From the NCBI GenBank assembly GCA_022486815.1, contig JAKVJW010000007.1, positions 50,294-114,293 on the forward strand: a stretch of 64,000 bases of DNA. The letters are read 5' to 3'. The position numbers and the translations under genes are program-made. Shown in pieces: positions 8,437-17,133 of the stretch; the first letter of the stretch is position 1, and each line of letters begins with the position of its first letter. Under the pieces are notes generated by a model. That model saw only the letters and a list, made by a program, of their open reading frames with translations. It was not told where the DNA came from and searched no databases. Source of the DNA: Prevotella sp. (GTDB taxonomy: Bacteria; Bacteroidota; Bacteroidia; Bacteroidales; Bacteroidaceae).

Positions 8437-10209
8437 ATGATGAATGTAAATAAATCCAAACGTTTCATGCCGATTATAATGGCTGTCTGCGTCGTTATCG
8501 GTATTGTCATTGGCTCCTTCTTTTCTAACCACTTTGGCGGTAACAGACTCAGCATTATCAACTCTGGAAGTAATCGGTTGAATAATCTTCTTCACATTAT
8601 TGAAGATCAATATGTTGATCCGGTTAACATCGATTCTCTTGTAGATAAAGCGATTCCTGCTATTCTGGCGCAACTAGATCCCCATTCAGTCTATATCAGT
8701 GCCAAGGATGCACAGGAAGCCAATGATGACCTCAAAGGTTCTTTTGCAGGAGTGGGCATTGAGTTTACAATCCGGAATGATACCATTCATGTGGAAAACG
8801 TCATTAAGAACGGACCGGCTGAACGTGCCGGTATTCTTGCCGGTGATCGTATCGTACAGGTCAATAATAAGAATTTCACTGGCAAAGGGGTGACGAATCA
8901 AGAAGCCATGCACCGCTTGAAAGGCCCCAAAGATACAAAGGTAGAAATTGGCATCATCCGTTTTGGTAGCAAAAAGATTCATCAGTTTACTGTTACTCGT
9001 GGGGAAATTCCACAAAAGAGCGTCACTACAACTTATATGCTTAATGATAACACCGGTTATATCCGCATCAAGGATTTCGGAGAAACAACTTATCCGGAAA
9101 CACTTATTGCATTGGCCAAACTTTCCCAAAAAGGATTCAAGAATCTGGTCATTGATTTACGGGATAATACAGGTGGCTATCTTGAGAGTGCCGTTCAGAT
9201 AGCCAACGAGTTCCTTCCAAAGAACAGACTTATTGTTTATACTGAGGGCCGCAAAAGCCCACGAAGGGATTATCTAAGCAATGGCAATGGAAGTTATCAG
9301 AATATTCCGTTGGTCGTTCTGGTAAATGAAGGTACAGCATCTGCTGCTGAAATCTTTTCTGGAGCTATGCAAGACAATGATCGTGCGACAATCATCGGTC
9401 GCCGCACCTTTGGTAAGGGATTAGTTCAACAGCAGATTGCTTTTCCTGACGGAAGTATGATCAGACTCACCATAGCCCGCTATTATACACCTTCGGGACG
9501 ATGCATACAGAAACCTTACTCGCTGGGAGACGACAAAGATTATGAGGAAGATCTTCTCAATCGCTATGAACACGGAGAGTTCTTCTCTCGTGACAGCATC
9601 AAGCACCATGGACCGGCTTATCACACAAGACTCGGCCGTGTCGTCTACGGCGGAGGAAGTATTATACCTGATATCTTCGTACCAGAAGATACTATCGGAA
9701 TAACTTCTTATTTCAAAGAGGCCGCTATGAGTGGCATTATCCTGCAATATGCATTTACATATACTGACAACAACAGACCAAAACTTAACAACTTCAAGGA
9801 GATGCAGCAACTCGCAGATTACCTTGATCATCAGAACTTGGTAAATAAATTTGCGACTTATGCTGCAGCCAATGGACTGAAACGTCGCAATCTGCTGATT
9901 CGGAAATCTCATAAACTCCTTCAACGGTATATTAATAGCCGAATTATCTACAACATGCTCGATGAAGAGGCATGGAATGAGTATATCAATCAGGACGATC
10001 CGGTAATAAGAAAGGCTCTTGAAGTATTCCGCAACCATGCTTCGTTCCCGAAACGCCCCGTCCCTAGTCCTAAATCAGCAAAAAAGGAACCTCTTTCCAA
10101 GGCAAAAGAAAAGAAAAAGAGGACATGGTCAAAGCATAAGATTGCTTTTGCCCCACTGATCCTCAAGCCAAAATATATGCATAACTGGAAATGTCAGATC
10201 CATGCTTGA
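8437..10209 (+). CDS. S41 C-terminal processing protease with PDZ domain
   Basis: 590 residues. A signal anchor (about 9-28), a PDZ domain (about 85-175, with GIEFTIRNDTIHVENVIKNG) and the S41 catalytic domain follow in order. The catalytic Ser lies in EGTASAAE (residue 302) and the Lys in TFGKGLVQ (residue 327), the Ser-Lys dyad of CtpA/Tsp proteases. It acts in the periplasm on C-termini of envelope proteins. The last 50 residues are Lys-rich and probably disordered. The gene overlaps the next one by 8 bases. Confidence 0.92.
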   Translation: MMNVNKSKRFMPIIMAVCVVIGIVIGSFFSNHFGGNRLSIINSGSNRLNNLLHIIEDQYVDPVNIDSLVDKAIPAILAQLDPHSVYISAKDAQEANDDLKGSFAGVGIEFTIRNDTIHVENVIKNGPAERAGILAGDRIVQVNNKNFTGKGVTNQEAMHRLKGPKDTKVEIGIIRFGSKKIHQFTVTRGEIPQKSVTTTYMLNDNTGYIRIKDFGETTYPETLIALAKLSQKGFKNLVIDLRDNTGGYLESAVQIANEFLPKNRLIVYTEGRKSPRRDYLSNGNGSYQNIPLVVLVNEGTASAAEIFSGAMQDNDRATIIGRRTFGKGLVQQQIAFPDGSMIRLTIARYYTPSGRCIQKPYSLGDDKDYEEDLLNRYEHGEFFSRDSIKHHGPAYHTRLGRVVYGGGSIIPDIFVPEDTIGITSYFKEAAMSGIILQYAFTYTDNNRPKLNNFKEMQQLADYLDHQNLVNKFATYAAANGLKRRNLLIRKSHKLLQRYINSRIIYNMLDEEAWNEYINQDDPVIRKALEVFRNHASFPKRPVPSPKSAKKEPLSKAKEKKKRTWSKHKIAFAPLILKPKYMHNWKCQIHA

Positions 10210-10780
10210 CAAGAAACAACTGCGACAGTGGATCCGGGAACGAAAACGGATAGTGGACATTTCTCAAAAAAGGAAACAATCTGAGATAATTGCCAGAGAG
10301 ATACTGGAACACCCCAAAATAAGAACAGCATCAACGATCCTACTCTATGCTGCTTTGCCTGATGAGGTCGAAACTCAGGGATTGCTTGACAATCTATCCA
10401 AGAAAGGGAAAACTGTTCTCTTACCGGTAGTCATCAATCAGGAAGAACTTGAACTTCGCCAGTACAAAGGCCCTCAAGATCTGCGTATAGGTGCTTATCA
10501 TATTCCAGAGCCAGCAGGTGTACCCTTTCTCAACTTGAATCAAATCGATGTTGCGGTCATTCCCGGGATGGCTTTTGATGATTACGGTAATCGTCTTGGC
10601 CGTGGAAAAGGCTACTATGACAGACTATTGAAGAGGATTCCTCAGTGCTACAAAATCGGCATCTGTTTTGATTTCCAAAAGTTCACCCATATACCCACTG
10701 GTCCTTACGATATAAAGATGGATGAGGTAATATCTGCCTTCACACCAACTTCTGAAGGTCTGAATGAAAGAGCCCAGTAA
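10202..10780 (+). CDS. 5-formyltetrahydrofolate cyclo-ligase
   Basis: 192 residues. The N-terminal RKRIVDISQKRKQSE region and the C-terminal PGMAFDDYGNRLGRGKGYYDRLL, which forms the ATP and folate site, identify the family. The enzyme uses ATP to convert 5-formyl-THF to 5,10-methenyl-THF and returns stored folate to one-carbon metabolism. It starts inside the S41 protease gene, so it ends that operon. The convergent DUF721 gene finishes 27 bases beyond it. Confidence 0.92.
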   Translation: MLDKKQLRQWIRERKRIVDISQKRKQSEIIAREILEHPKIRTASTILLYAALPDEVETQGLLDNLSKKGKTVLLPVVINQEELELRQYKGPQDLRIGAYHIPEPAGVPFLNLNQIDVAVIPGMAFDDYGNRLGRGKGYYDRLLKRIPQCYKIGICFDFQKFTHIPTGPYDIKMDEVISAFTPTSEGLNERAQ

Positions 10781-10807
10781 TCTAGGGAAAGTCAATAAAA
10801 AGAGTGA

Positions 10808-11098
10808 TCAGTAAAAATGGATATCGACAATCACTCTCCTGCCTACCTTGTCATTCAACTTTTTGACAAGTGCCGATTTCATCATTGCTAAATCCGCACG
10901 AAGAGCTGGATTTAGGAGTTTTACAAAGAGTATCTGATTACGAATAAACAGGTTTGTTGTATAATTTTCGACAATAGGACCGGTTATAATACCCCATTCA
11001 TGAATAAGATGCCGTTGCTGTAACGGAGTTTCAAGGCCATCCTTACGCAATGCAAGTCTGAGCACATCATCAATTGACTCTACCTTCCTTCTAAACAT
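10808..11098 (-). CDS. DUF721 (DciA-like) protein
   Basis: 96 residues, full length for the short Bacteroidota form. The pattern of an N-terminal helix with WGIITGPIVENYT and a strand with ILFVKLLNPALRADLAMMK matches DUF721. Members related to DciA help load the replicative helicase DnaB in bacteria that lack DnaC. It is encoded just downstream of recF on the same strand, 83 bases away, a conserved pairing that fits a replication role. The specific DciA function is inferred. Confidence 0.85.
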   Translation of the reverse strand: MFRRKVESIDDVLRLALRKDGLETPLQQRHLIHEWGIITGPIVENYTTNLFIRNQILFVKLLNPALRADLAMMKSALVKKLNDKVGRRVIVDIHFY

Positions 11099-11181
11099 CG
11101 GCTTATCTTCCTTTCTTATACCAATACGTTCTCTTCAAGAAAAATCACACAATCTGATCCATCTCTTGAAATGCAATTCTC

Positions 11182-12288
11182 TCACTCACTCTTTTCTACA
11201 ATATTCCCATTATCTACCAAGAAAATCCGATAATCACCATCTCCTTGCCTTAAAATACCGTCCAGATGATCACGATTCGTATCCGTAATGAATATCTGTC
11301 CAAAATGCCGTCCGGAAACTAAACGAACAATTCTTTCCACACGACAGACATCTAATTTGTCAAATATATCATCCAGTAGCAGCAGAGGCATGATACCATC
11401 AGATTTCTGCCTTAAAAAATCAAACTGTGCCAGTTTCAATGAAAGTACAAAAGATTTTAATTGTCCCTGACTCCCTTCACGTTTAAGAGGGTATCCCCCA
11501 ATTAACATTTCCAGGTCATCGCGGTGAGCACCGTGAAGAGAATGTCCCACAGCTCTATCACGCGCTCTTCCTGAACGAAGAATCTCCAATAAATCACCCT
11601 CTCTGGCATGAGAGACATACTTTAAGGAAATCTCCTCCTGACAATCAGAGATATCCTGATAAATCTCCTGAAATACAGGTATTAACCTTTCTATAAAATT
11701 ATCACGCTTATCAAAAAGGATATTTCCTTGCCGGGCCATTTCATCCTCGAGAACATCTAGAAGAGTCGCATCAGGCTCTGCTTCTCCCCTCAATAAGGCA
11801 TTACGCTGCTGCAAAGCCTTATCATAACGCATTAAGGCACTCAAATAGGTATGGTCATACTGAGAAATAGCGACATCCATAAATTTTCTCCGCTCTTCAC
11901 CACCACCTATGACCAGTGAGATATCCGAAGGAGAAATTAGAATAAGCGGAATAAGACCGATATGCTGAGACAGTTTTCTATAGTCTTTTCCATTTCGTTT
12001 AAAATGCTTTTTCCGACCTTTCTTCATAGCACAAGATATGACATCCTGTACTTCATCAGATGAATCATAATTGCCCTCAAGCATAAAGAAATCCTCATCA
12101 TGCTTAATTAATTGAGAATCCGGAGAACCTGAAACACCATGGCAGAAAGACAAATAGTACACCGCATCCAGGAAGTTGGTTTTCCCAGCTCCATTGAGGC
12201 CGATAAAGCAGTTCATCTTCGGCGACAATTCCAAATCCGCTGCCTTAATATTTTTAAAGTTTACAATAGAAATCCGATTGAGAATCAT
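11182..12288 (-). CDS. recF: DNA replication and repair protein RecF
   Basis: 368 residues from the ATG at 12288 (MILNRISIVNFKNI), the usual RecF beginning. Longer starts at 12312 (ATG) and 12324 (TTG) overlap or crowd the promoter box at 12322-12329. The SMC-like ATPase parts are all present: Walker A GLNGAGKTN near residue 37, a signature-like region HGAHRDDLEM, and Walker B LLLLDDIFDKLD. RecF helps RecOR load RecA at single-stranded gaps. It is cytosolic and DNA-bound, and forms a unit with the DUF721 gene downstream. Confidence 0.93.
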   Translation of the reverse strand: MILNRISIVNFKNIKAADLELSPKMNCFIGLNGAGKTNFLDAVYYLSFCHGVSGSPDSQLIKHDEDFFMLEGNYDSSDEVQDVISCAMKKGRKKHFKRNGKDYRKLSQHIGLIPLILISPSDISLVIGGGEERRKFMDVAISQYDHTYLSALMRYDKALQQRNALLRGEAEPDATLLDVLEDEMARQGNILFDKRDNFIERLIPVFQEIYQDISDCQEEISLKYVSHAREGDLLEILRSGRARDRAVGHSLHGAHRDDLEMLIGGYPLKREGSQGQLKSFVLSLKLAQFDFLRQKSDGIMPLLLLDDIFDKLDVCRVERIVRLVSGRHFGQIFITDTNRDHLDGILRQGDGDYRIFLVDNGNIVEKSE

Positions 12289-12321
12289 ATCCTTAAAACC
12301 CTCTAGATGCATTACTTCTTG

Positions 12322-12329
12322 CAAAGTTA
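12322..12329 (-). promoter_or_regulatory. -7 promoter box for recF
   Basis: Read on the minus strand this is TAACTTTG, matching TAnnTTTG, 34 bases before the chosen recF start. It decides against the longer recF reading frames. Confidence 0.6.
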
Positions 12330-12393
12330 AACCTTTTAGTCATGAAAAACGAAAAAAGTACCTGATAAATTTCAATATATGAGAAAATATAAG

Positions 12394-12401
12394 TAATTTT
12401 G
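12394..12401 (+). promoter_or_regulatory. -7 promoter box for the TPR-ribH operon
   Basis: TAATTTTG matches TAnnTTTG and lies about 163 bases before the ATG at 12565. The leader between them shows no recognisable riboswitch, in particular no FMN element although ribH follows. Confidence 0.5.
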
Positions 12402-12564
12402 TCACGTTTAAGCTATAAGGATAAAGAGCTGTTTAATGACAACAGTAAGAGACGGTACGAATAGTCCGCCATGAATAACTTGCTTGAAAAACCATCAAAA
12501 GTTTATAGCAGGTATATAAATACTGTTAAGACCAATAATGAAACAATAAAAATAATCAATAATA

Positions 12565-13269
12565 ATGGCAAAAAACAAGAAACAGGGTTCTATAGATATG
12601 AATGATACCCTCAATAAGTCTGAAGCTACCTTCTTAAAAAACAGGAAATACCTCACATGGATTGTAGTAGCCATCATCGTAATTGTTGCCGGCATTGTAG
12701 CCTACCATAATTTCATTGCCGTTCCTAATGAGAACAAAGCCAGTACAGAACTTGGTCGCGGTCAGGAATATTTTGACAATGAAATGTTTGATAAAGCCCT
12801 CAATGGAGACGGAGCTGGATATAACGGCTTTGTAGCTATCGCAGACAACTATGGAAGTACAGATGCCGGGAATCTGGCCAATCTATATGCAGGTCTCTGC
12901 TATGCTAATCTGAACAAGTGGTCAGATGCACTGAAATATCTCAAGAAATATAGTCCTAAGAATGATCAGATGGTAAGTCCAGCCGCTATCGGAGCCTTAG
13001 GGGATGCCTATGCTCATAATGGCGAGCTTGATAAAGCCATAAGCAGTTTTAAGAAAGCAGCAGAAAAGGCTGACAAGCATGCTGTGGATCACCGGAACAA
13101 CAGCCTTTCTCCTACCTATTTGATTAAAGCTGGGGAAATATTAGAAAGTCAAGGGAAAAAGGACGATGCCTTAAAAATATATCAGGACATTAAGAAAAAA
13201 TATGTCAACGCTGCTATTGTCCAAAGCCACGAAATTGATAAATATATAGAAAGGGCCTCTACTAAATAA
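12565..13269 (+). CDS. Membrane-anchored tetratricopeptide-repeat protein
   Basis: 234 residues: a short cytosolic N-terminus, one membrane segment (about 30-52) and then TPR-like helix pairs, for example [27 protein letters not shown] split over two helices and [23 protein letters not shown]. In layout it resembles YfgM-type proteins, which sit on the periplasmic side and interact with BamB or the Sec translocon. In Bacteroidales this gene commonly precedes ribH, and here its stop overlaps the ribH start by one base. The link to riboflavin synthesis is probably only operon sharing. Confidence 0.8.
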   Translation: MAKNKKQGSIDMNDTLNKSEATFLKNRKYLTWIVVAIIVIVAGIVAYHNFIAVPNENKASTELGRGQEYFDNEMFDKALNGDGAGYNGFVAIADNYGSTDAGNLANLYAGLCYANLNKWSDALKYLKKYSPKNDQMVSPAAIGALGDAYAHNGELDKAISSFKKAAEKADKHAVDHRNNSLSPTYLIKAGEILESQGKKDDALKIYQDIKKKYVNAAIVQSHEIDKYIERASTK

Positions 13270-13745
13270 TGGCGACAATATTACATAATCTTTCTGAATA
13301 CGATTTCGACAGTATACCAGACGCCAGTAACATGTGCTTTGGTATTGTAGTGTCAGAATGGAATCATGATATTACAGGTGCCATGCTGAACGGAGCGGTA
13401 CAAACACTCGGGAAACATGGTTGCCTACCCGAAAATATTCATATAAAAACAGTACCGGGAAGCTTTGAACTCATTTATGGTGCACACCAGATGGTTTTGA
13501 ATGGTGGCTATGATGCTGTAATTATCCTGGGTAGTGTGATTAGAGGAGATACACCTCACTTTGACTATATCTGTCAAGGAGTCACCTACGGAATTGCACG
13601 CATGAACGCCACACAGGAGATTCCTGTCATCTATGGACTTCTTACAACCAATGACCACCAACAGGCCGTCGACCGTAGTGGTGGAAAATTAGGAAATAAG
13701 GGAGACGAATGTGCAGTAGATGCAATTAAGATGGCAAAGTTCTAA
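13269..13745 (+). CDS. ribH: 6,7-dimethyl-8-ribityllumazine synthase
   Basis: 158 residues. Family motifs appear in order: [40 protein letters not shown] with the catalytic His, and [22 protein letters not shown]. It condenses ribulose-derived butanone phosphate with the pyrimidine precursor in the step before riboflavin. It forms icosahedral assemblies in the cytosol. The start overlaps the TPR gene stop (TAATG), which favours translational coupling. The stop codon lies inside a 50-bp perfect palindrome. Confidence 0.95.
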   Translation: MATILHNLSEYDFDSIPDASNMCFGIVVSEWNHDITGAMLNGAVQTLGKHGCLPENIHIKTVPGSFELIYGAHQMVLNGGYDAVIILGSVIRGDTPHFDYICQGVTYGIARMNATQEIPVIYGLLTTNDHQQAVDRSGGKLGNKGDECAVDAIKMAKF

Positions 13746-13790
13746 GAATAAGGGCTGGAATTCAATTGAATTCCAGCCCTTATTCTTAGA
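13741..13790. terminator. Perfect 50-bp palindrome, likely bidirectional terminator
   Basis: Bases 13741-13790 are an uninterrupted inverted repeat with 25-base arms meeting at CAATTG. The ribH stop codon lies within the first arm. It separates ribH from the convergent lipoprotein gene, which ends at 13818, so it can terminate transcripts from both sides. There is no long T tract, so the strength comes from the stem. Confidence 0.75.
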
Positions 13791-13817
13791 CAATCTGATT
13801 CAGAACACCCTATCACC

Positions 13818-14387
13818 TTATTCTGCCATATCAGATTGAGTATCCGAACCCGTATCCAAATTATTATCCTTGCTAATACTGACAGAACCTGTACGGGTGA
13901 TTTTCATATCCAAAGGAACATATTCATCACTATTGACATCTGGTGAACCAACACTTACTGCAAAAAGCAGGTCATTGCTTTCTGCCCTTACCAATACGAT
14001 TCCCAGTAAAGCACCCTTTGTTTTTGTATCTGCATCTACATAAGTAGAAAAATCTGACTTCGAAAAAGTACGACGAAAAAAGACCGAACCATCTTTACGA
14101 AGAATCTTTACAGTTATCTTATTGTCATAGTATTTCGTATTCTCATCCACTTGGGCTTGTGGCAACGAAGCATCTGATTTACGAAGTACATCAATGGTAT
14201 AGGTATTTCCACCCCATGAAACAGTATGGACACCATGTGAAACACTCATACTCTTGATAAGTTTTTTTGCAGGAGTCACGGCACTCTTTGGTACGATGAT
14301 ATCATTACTCTTCTTTTTATTGGAACAAGAGCAAAAAACTCCAGTAGACAAAATGAGTACAGCTGCAATGTATACTACTTTTTTCAT
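13818..14387 (-). CDS. DUF4738-type lipoprotein
   Basis: 189 residues with a signal sequence and lipobox (VFCSC, Cys near residue 20), so it is probably anchored in the envelope. The mature part opens with a Lys/Asn-rich spacer and then has VSWGGNTYTIDVLRKSDASLP and FRRTFSKSDFSTYV, which resembles the Prevotella-rich family I know as DUF4738. The acidic tail is rich in Asp, Ser and Thr. It is a single-gene unit with its own promoter. Function unknown. Confidence 0.65.
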   Translation of the reverse strand: MKKVVYIAAVLILSTGVFCSCSNKKKSNDIIVPKSAVTPAKKLIKSMSVSHGVHTVSWGGNTYTIDVLRKSDASLPQAQVDENTKYYDNKITVKILRKDGSVFFRRTFSKSDFSTYVDADTKTKGALLGIVLVRAESNDLLFAVSVGSPDVNSDEYVPLDMKITRTGSVSISKDNNLDTGSDTQSDMAE

Positions 14388-14410
14388 TTTCCGTTATTCT
14401 TTGAGTAGGG

Positions 14411-14418
14411 CAAAGGTA
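14411..14418 (-). promoter_or_regulatory. -7 promoter box of the DUF4738-type gene
   Basis: Minus-strand TACCTTTG lies 24 bases before the ATG at 14387. The remainder of the 14419-14578 gap shows no gene. Confidence 0.65.
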
Positions 14419-14578
14419 ATAAAAAAAAATCAGATAGGTATCTGTTGGCCATAATTGTTTGTAGACATGAGAAGAACTCTTAAAAACAAGAAGACCACAA
14501 ATCCTTATGTTTCTTAGACTTTTATATCACTGAAAGCATTAAATTATTCTTAAAGATAACGAAAGCCACAACACGTAT

Positions 14579-17071
14579 CTACCGTACTTGAAGGGTCAAA
14601 ACCGCCGGCTGAAGATCAATTCCACAAGCTGTAAGCGTAACCTTTCCTGATACCTTATCCGATTTGATTACTACCAGACATTTTCCGAAGAAAGCCTTAC
14701 GTTTATTGTCTTTGAAACGTTCCATAGAGAACTCGCATCCGTTATCAACTCCAAAGATTGAAGCAGGCCCCTTGACATCAAAATAAATTTCATGATCTGC
14801 ATTCGGACAAAGATTGCCATTTTTATCAACAACTTCAACAGTTACAAACGACAAATTCTTGCCATTAGCAGCAAGTTTTGTACGATCTGCTATCAGTCGG
14901 ATATGATCAGGAGGACCCGCCGTATGAATAGATTCCTCATGTACTTCCTTCCCATTTGAACGGGCTACGACCTTCACCGTACCAGGTTCAAATTTCACAC
15001 GCCACATGACATGATACTGGTGACCATTGACTTTCCGACGTACACCCTGACTCTTCCCATTGATAAACAGTTCCACTTCATCCGCATGATTATAGTAGCA
15101 CCACATATCAACCGTCTGTCCCGGCAACCAGTTCCAATGTGGAAACAGATGCAGCACATCACGGTCTGTCCACTCACTCTGATACATATAATATATATCC
15201 TTAGGAAAACCGGCTAAATCTATTATTCCAAAATAACTGCTTCGAGCCGGAAAACCGTATGGAGTAGGTTCGCCGATATAGTCCCAACCCGTCCAAATAA
15301 ATTGACCGCAACAATATGGCGTATGCTTTACGATATCCCAGGTTTCCTCATGTGTGCTGCTCCATGGCGCATGCATATTATCATAAGCTGAACACATCAT
15401 GGATGGATCCGTATAGGGACGATCCCACCGATTCGGAACGACATATATGGAATCTGATGGCATCTTGTAATAACCACGAGTCATCAAGGCACTGACACTC
15501 TCCGTCATAATAAAAGGCTTATTCGGGAAATTCTTAGGAACATCCCTTATCCATTTCCTATGATAGTTGTATCCTATGATATCCAAGGCTCCACTCTTAA
15601 AAAGATTGTTATTCGGATCGGGTTCATTGCAACCAGCCGTAATAGGACGTGTCGTATCATACCGCCTTACGATATTTGCCAGATGAAGAGTAAGTAATGA
15701 ATTTGGAGAAAGATGCGGGGAATGAGAAAGTGATGACGCATCATGTTTTACATTAAGCAATAGATTAGCCTGATCAAGTGTCAGTTTATCAGGTCCTTTG
15801 GATGCCCACTGCTCCAAAACCTCATTTCCTATGCTCCACATTAATATACAGGGATGATTCCGATCCCGACGGATCATGTCAGAGAGATCCCGTTCATACC
15901 ATTTATCAAAAAAACGTGCATAATCATCCTTTGTTTTCTTTTCTCTCCACATGTCAAAGGTCTCATCCATAACAATAAAGCCCATTGTATCACACATATT
16001 CAGGAGTTCAGGTGCTGGAGGATTATGTGAACAACGGATAGCATTGCAACCCATATTCTTCAGCATGACCAACTGTCGATGAAGAGCGTCTTCATTTAAA
16101 GCAGCTCCCAGGCAACCCAGATCATGATGATCACATACTCCATTAATCTTAAAGTTCTTACCATTCAACCAGAAACCGGTTTTTGGATCAAAACGGTAAG
16201 AACGAAAACCAGTAGTCGTTATCGCCGTATCCACCACATGATGATGAAGAAGTACTTGTGCACAGACTTGATAGACATAAGGGTGTCCGACTGACCACAG
16301 ATAAGGAGAATGCACTTTCAAGCGTACAGACAAATGATGACTTTTACTCTCAGCAACCATACGGCCTGATCGGTCAAGAACACGGTATTGAATCACCGGA
16401 TTCTTTCTATCAGCAACATTTCCATCTAAGGTTACCTTGATTGTCACCAGGCCATCTGCATCAGATATAACATGTAATCCCCAATGAGCAATATGAAGAG
16501 TTGCTGAACCAGTAACCCATACATGGCGGTATATGCCACAACCGCTATACCAACGGCAATTGGGTTGGTCACTATTATCTACTTTCACTGCCAACACATT
16601 ATCACCCGTGCGGTTCAGGTAAGGAGTAAGTTCATAACGGAAGGAACTGAAACCATAAGGACGATTCCCTAATTCATGACCATTCAAATAAACCGTCGAA
16701 TTCATATACACTCCATCGAAATCAATGAAGTAACAGGCTGATCTTCCATGATCAGGCAGGTCAGACAGAGAAAAATGCTTTCTGTACCAGCCTGTTCCTC
16801 CAGGAAGAGCCCCTCCACCTGCACCACTGGGATTATGGTCACTGAAATCCCCCTCTATAGCCCAGTCATGCGGCAGATCGAGTTTTCTCCAGAAAGAATC
16901 ATCATAGTTTTTTAATGACATCTTCATATTATTTCCAAGAAAGAAAAGCCATCCATCATCAAAACAAGCTCTCTCTCCTGCCCGGATTCCAAGGAAACTA
17001 GTCGACAGAAATAGTACCGAGATCATTATCCTCCGCAAAACATATTTCATTCTTGAATTATTTTTCTTCAT
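14579..17071 (-). CDS. Glycoside hydrolase family 2, beta-galactosidase-like
   Basis: 830 residues from the ATG at 17071, giving a normal signal peptide. An ATG at 17134 overlaps the GH31 stop as TGATG and would allow coupling, but gives an unusually long N-terminus; 17050 is also possible. Domains in order are a sugar-binding jelly roll, an Ig-like domain, the TIM barrel, then DUF4982-like and Ig-like modules. The acid/base Glu is in SIGNEV (about residue 415) and the nucleophile in MTES (about 522). It acts in the periplasm or on the surface, probably removing terminal beta-galactose. The GH31 next to it suggests side-chain removal from a glycan such as xyloglucan. Confidence 0.85.
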   Translation of the reverse strand: MKKNNSRMKYVLRRIMISVLFLSTSFLGIRAGERACFDDGWLFFLGNNMKMSLKNYDDSFWRKLDLPHDWAIEGDFSDHNPSGAGGGALPGGTGWYRKHFSLSDLPDHGRSACYFIDFDGVYMNSTVYLNGHELGNRPYGFSSFRYELTPYLNRTGDNVLAVKVDNSDQPNCRWYSGCGIYRHVWVTGSATLHIAHWGLHVISDADGLVTIKVTLDGNVADRKNPVIQYRVLDRSGRMVAESKSHHLSVRLKVHSPYLWSVGHPYVYQVCAQVLLHHHVVDTAITTTGFRSYRFDPKTGFWLNGKNFKINGVCDHHDLGCLGAALNEDALHRQLVMLKNMGCNAIRCSHNPPAPELLNMCDTMGFIVMDETFDMWREKKTKDDYARFFDKWYERDLSDMIRRDRNHPCILMWSIGNEVLEQWASKGPDKLTLDQANLLLNVKHDASSLSHSPHLSPNSLLTLHLANIVRRYDTTRPITAGCNEPDPNNNLFKSGALDIIGYNYHRKWIRDVPKNFPNKPFIMTESVSALMTRGYYKMPSDSIYVVPNRWDRPYTDPSMMCSAYDNMHAPWSSTHEETWDIVKHTPYCCGQFIWTGWDYIGEPTPYGFPARSSYFGIIDLAGFPKDIYYMYQSEWTDRDVLHLFPHWNWLPGQTVDMWCYYNHADEVELFINGKSQGVRRKVNGHQYHVMWRVKFEPGTVKVVARSNGKEVHEESIHTAGPPDHIRLIADRTKLAANGKNLSFVTVEVVDKNGNLCPNADHEIYFDVKGPASIFGVDNGCEFSMERFKDNKRKAFFGKCLVVIKSDKVSGKVTLTACGIDLQPAVLTLQVR

Positions 17072-17133
17072 CAAATTAGTATATTCCCTTTCCTGAAAGA
17101 AGCTCTTGATTTTCTTATTATATGAATAAAGCA

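Noticed and set aside
9421..10038. 205-codon open frame opposite the S41 protease gene
   Set aside because: Antisense shadow without domain features or promoter.
12288..12324. Longer recF N-terminus from TTG at 12324
   Set aside because: It would start inside the promoter box, and the family begins at the ATG at 12288.
12402..12564. FMN riboswitch before the TPR-ribH operon
   Set aside because: The leader lacks the conserved RFN-element segments; it is AT-rich with no suitable stems.
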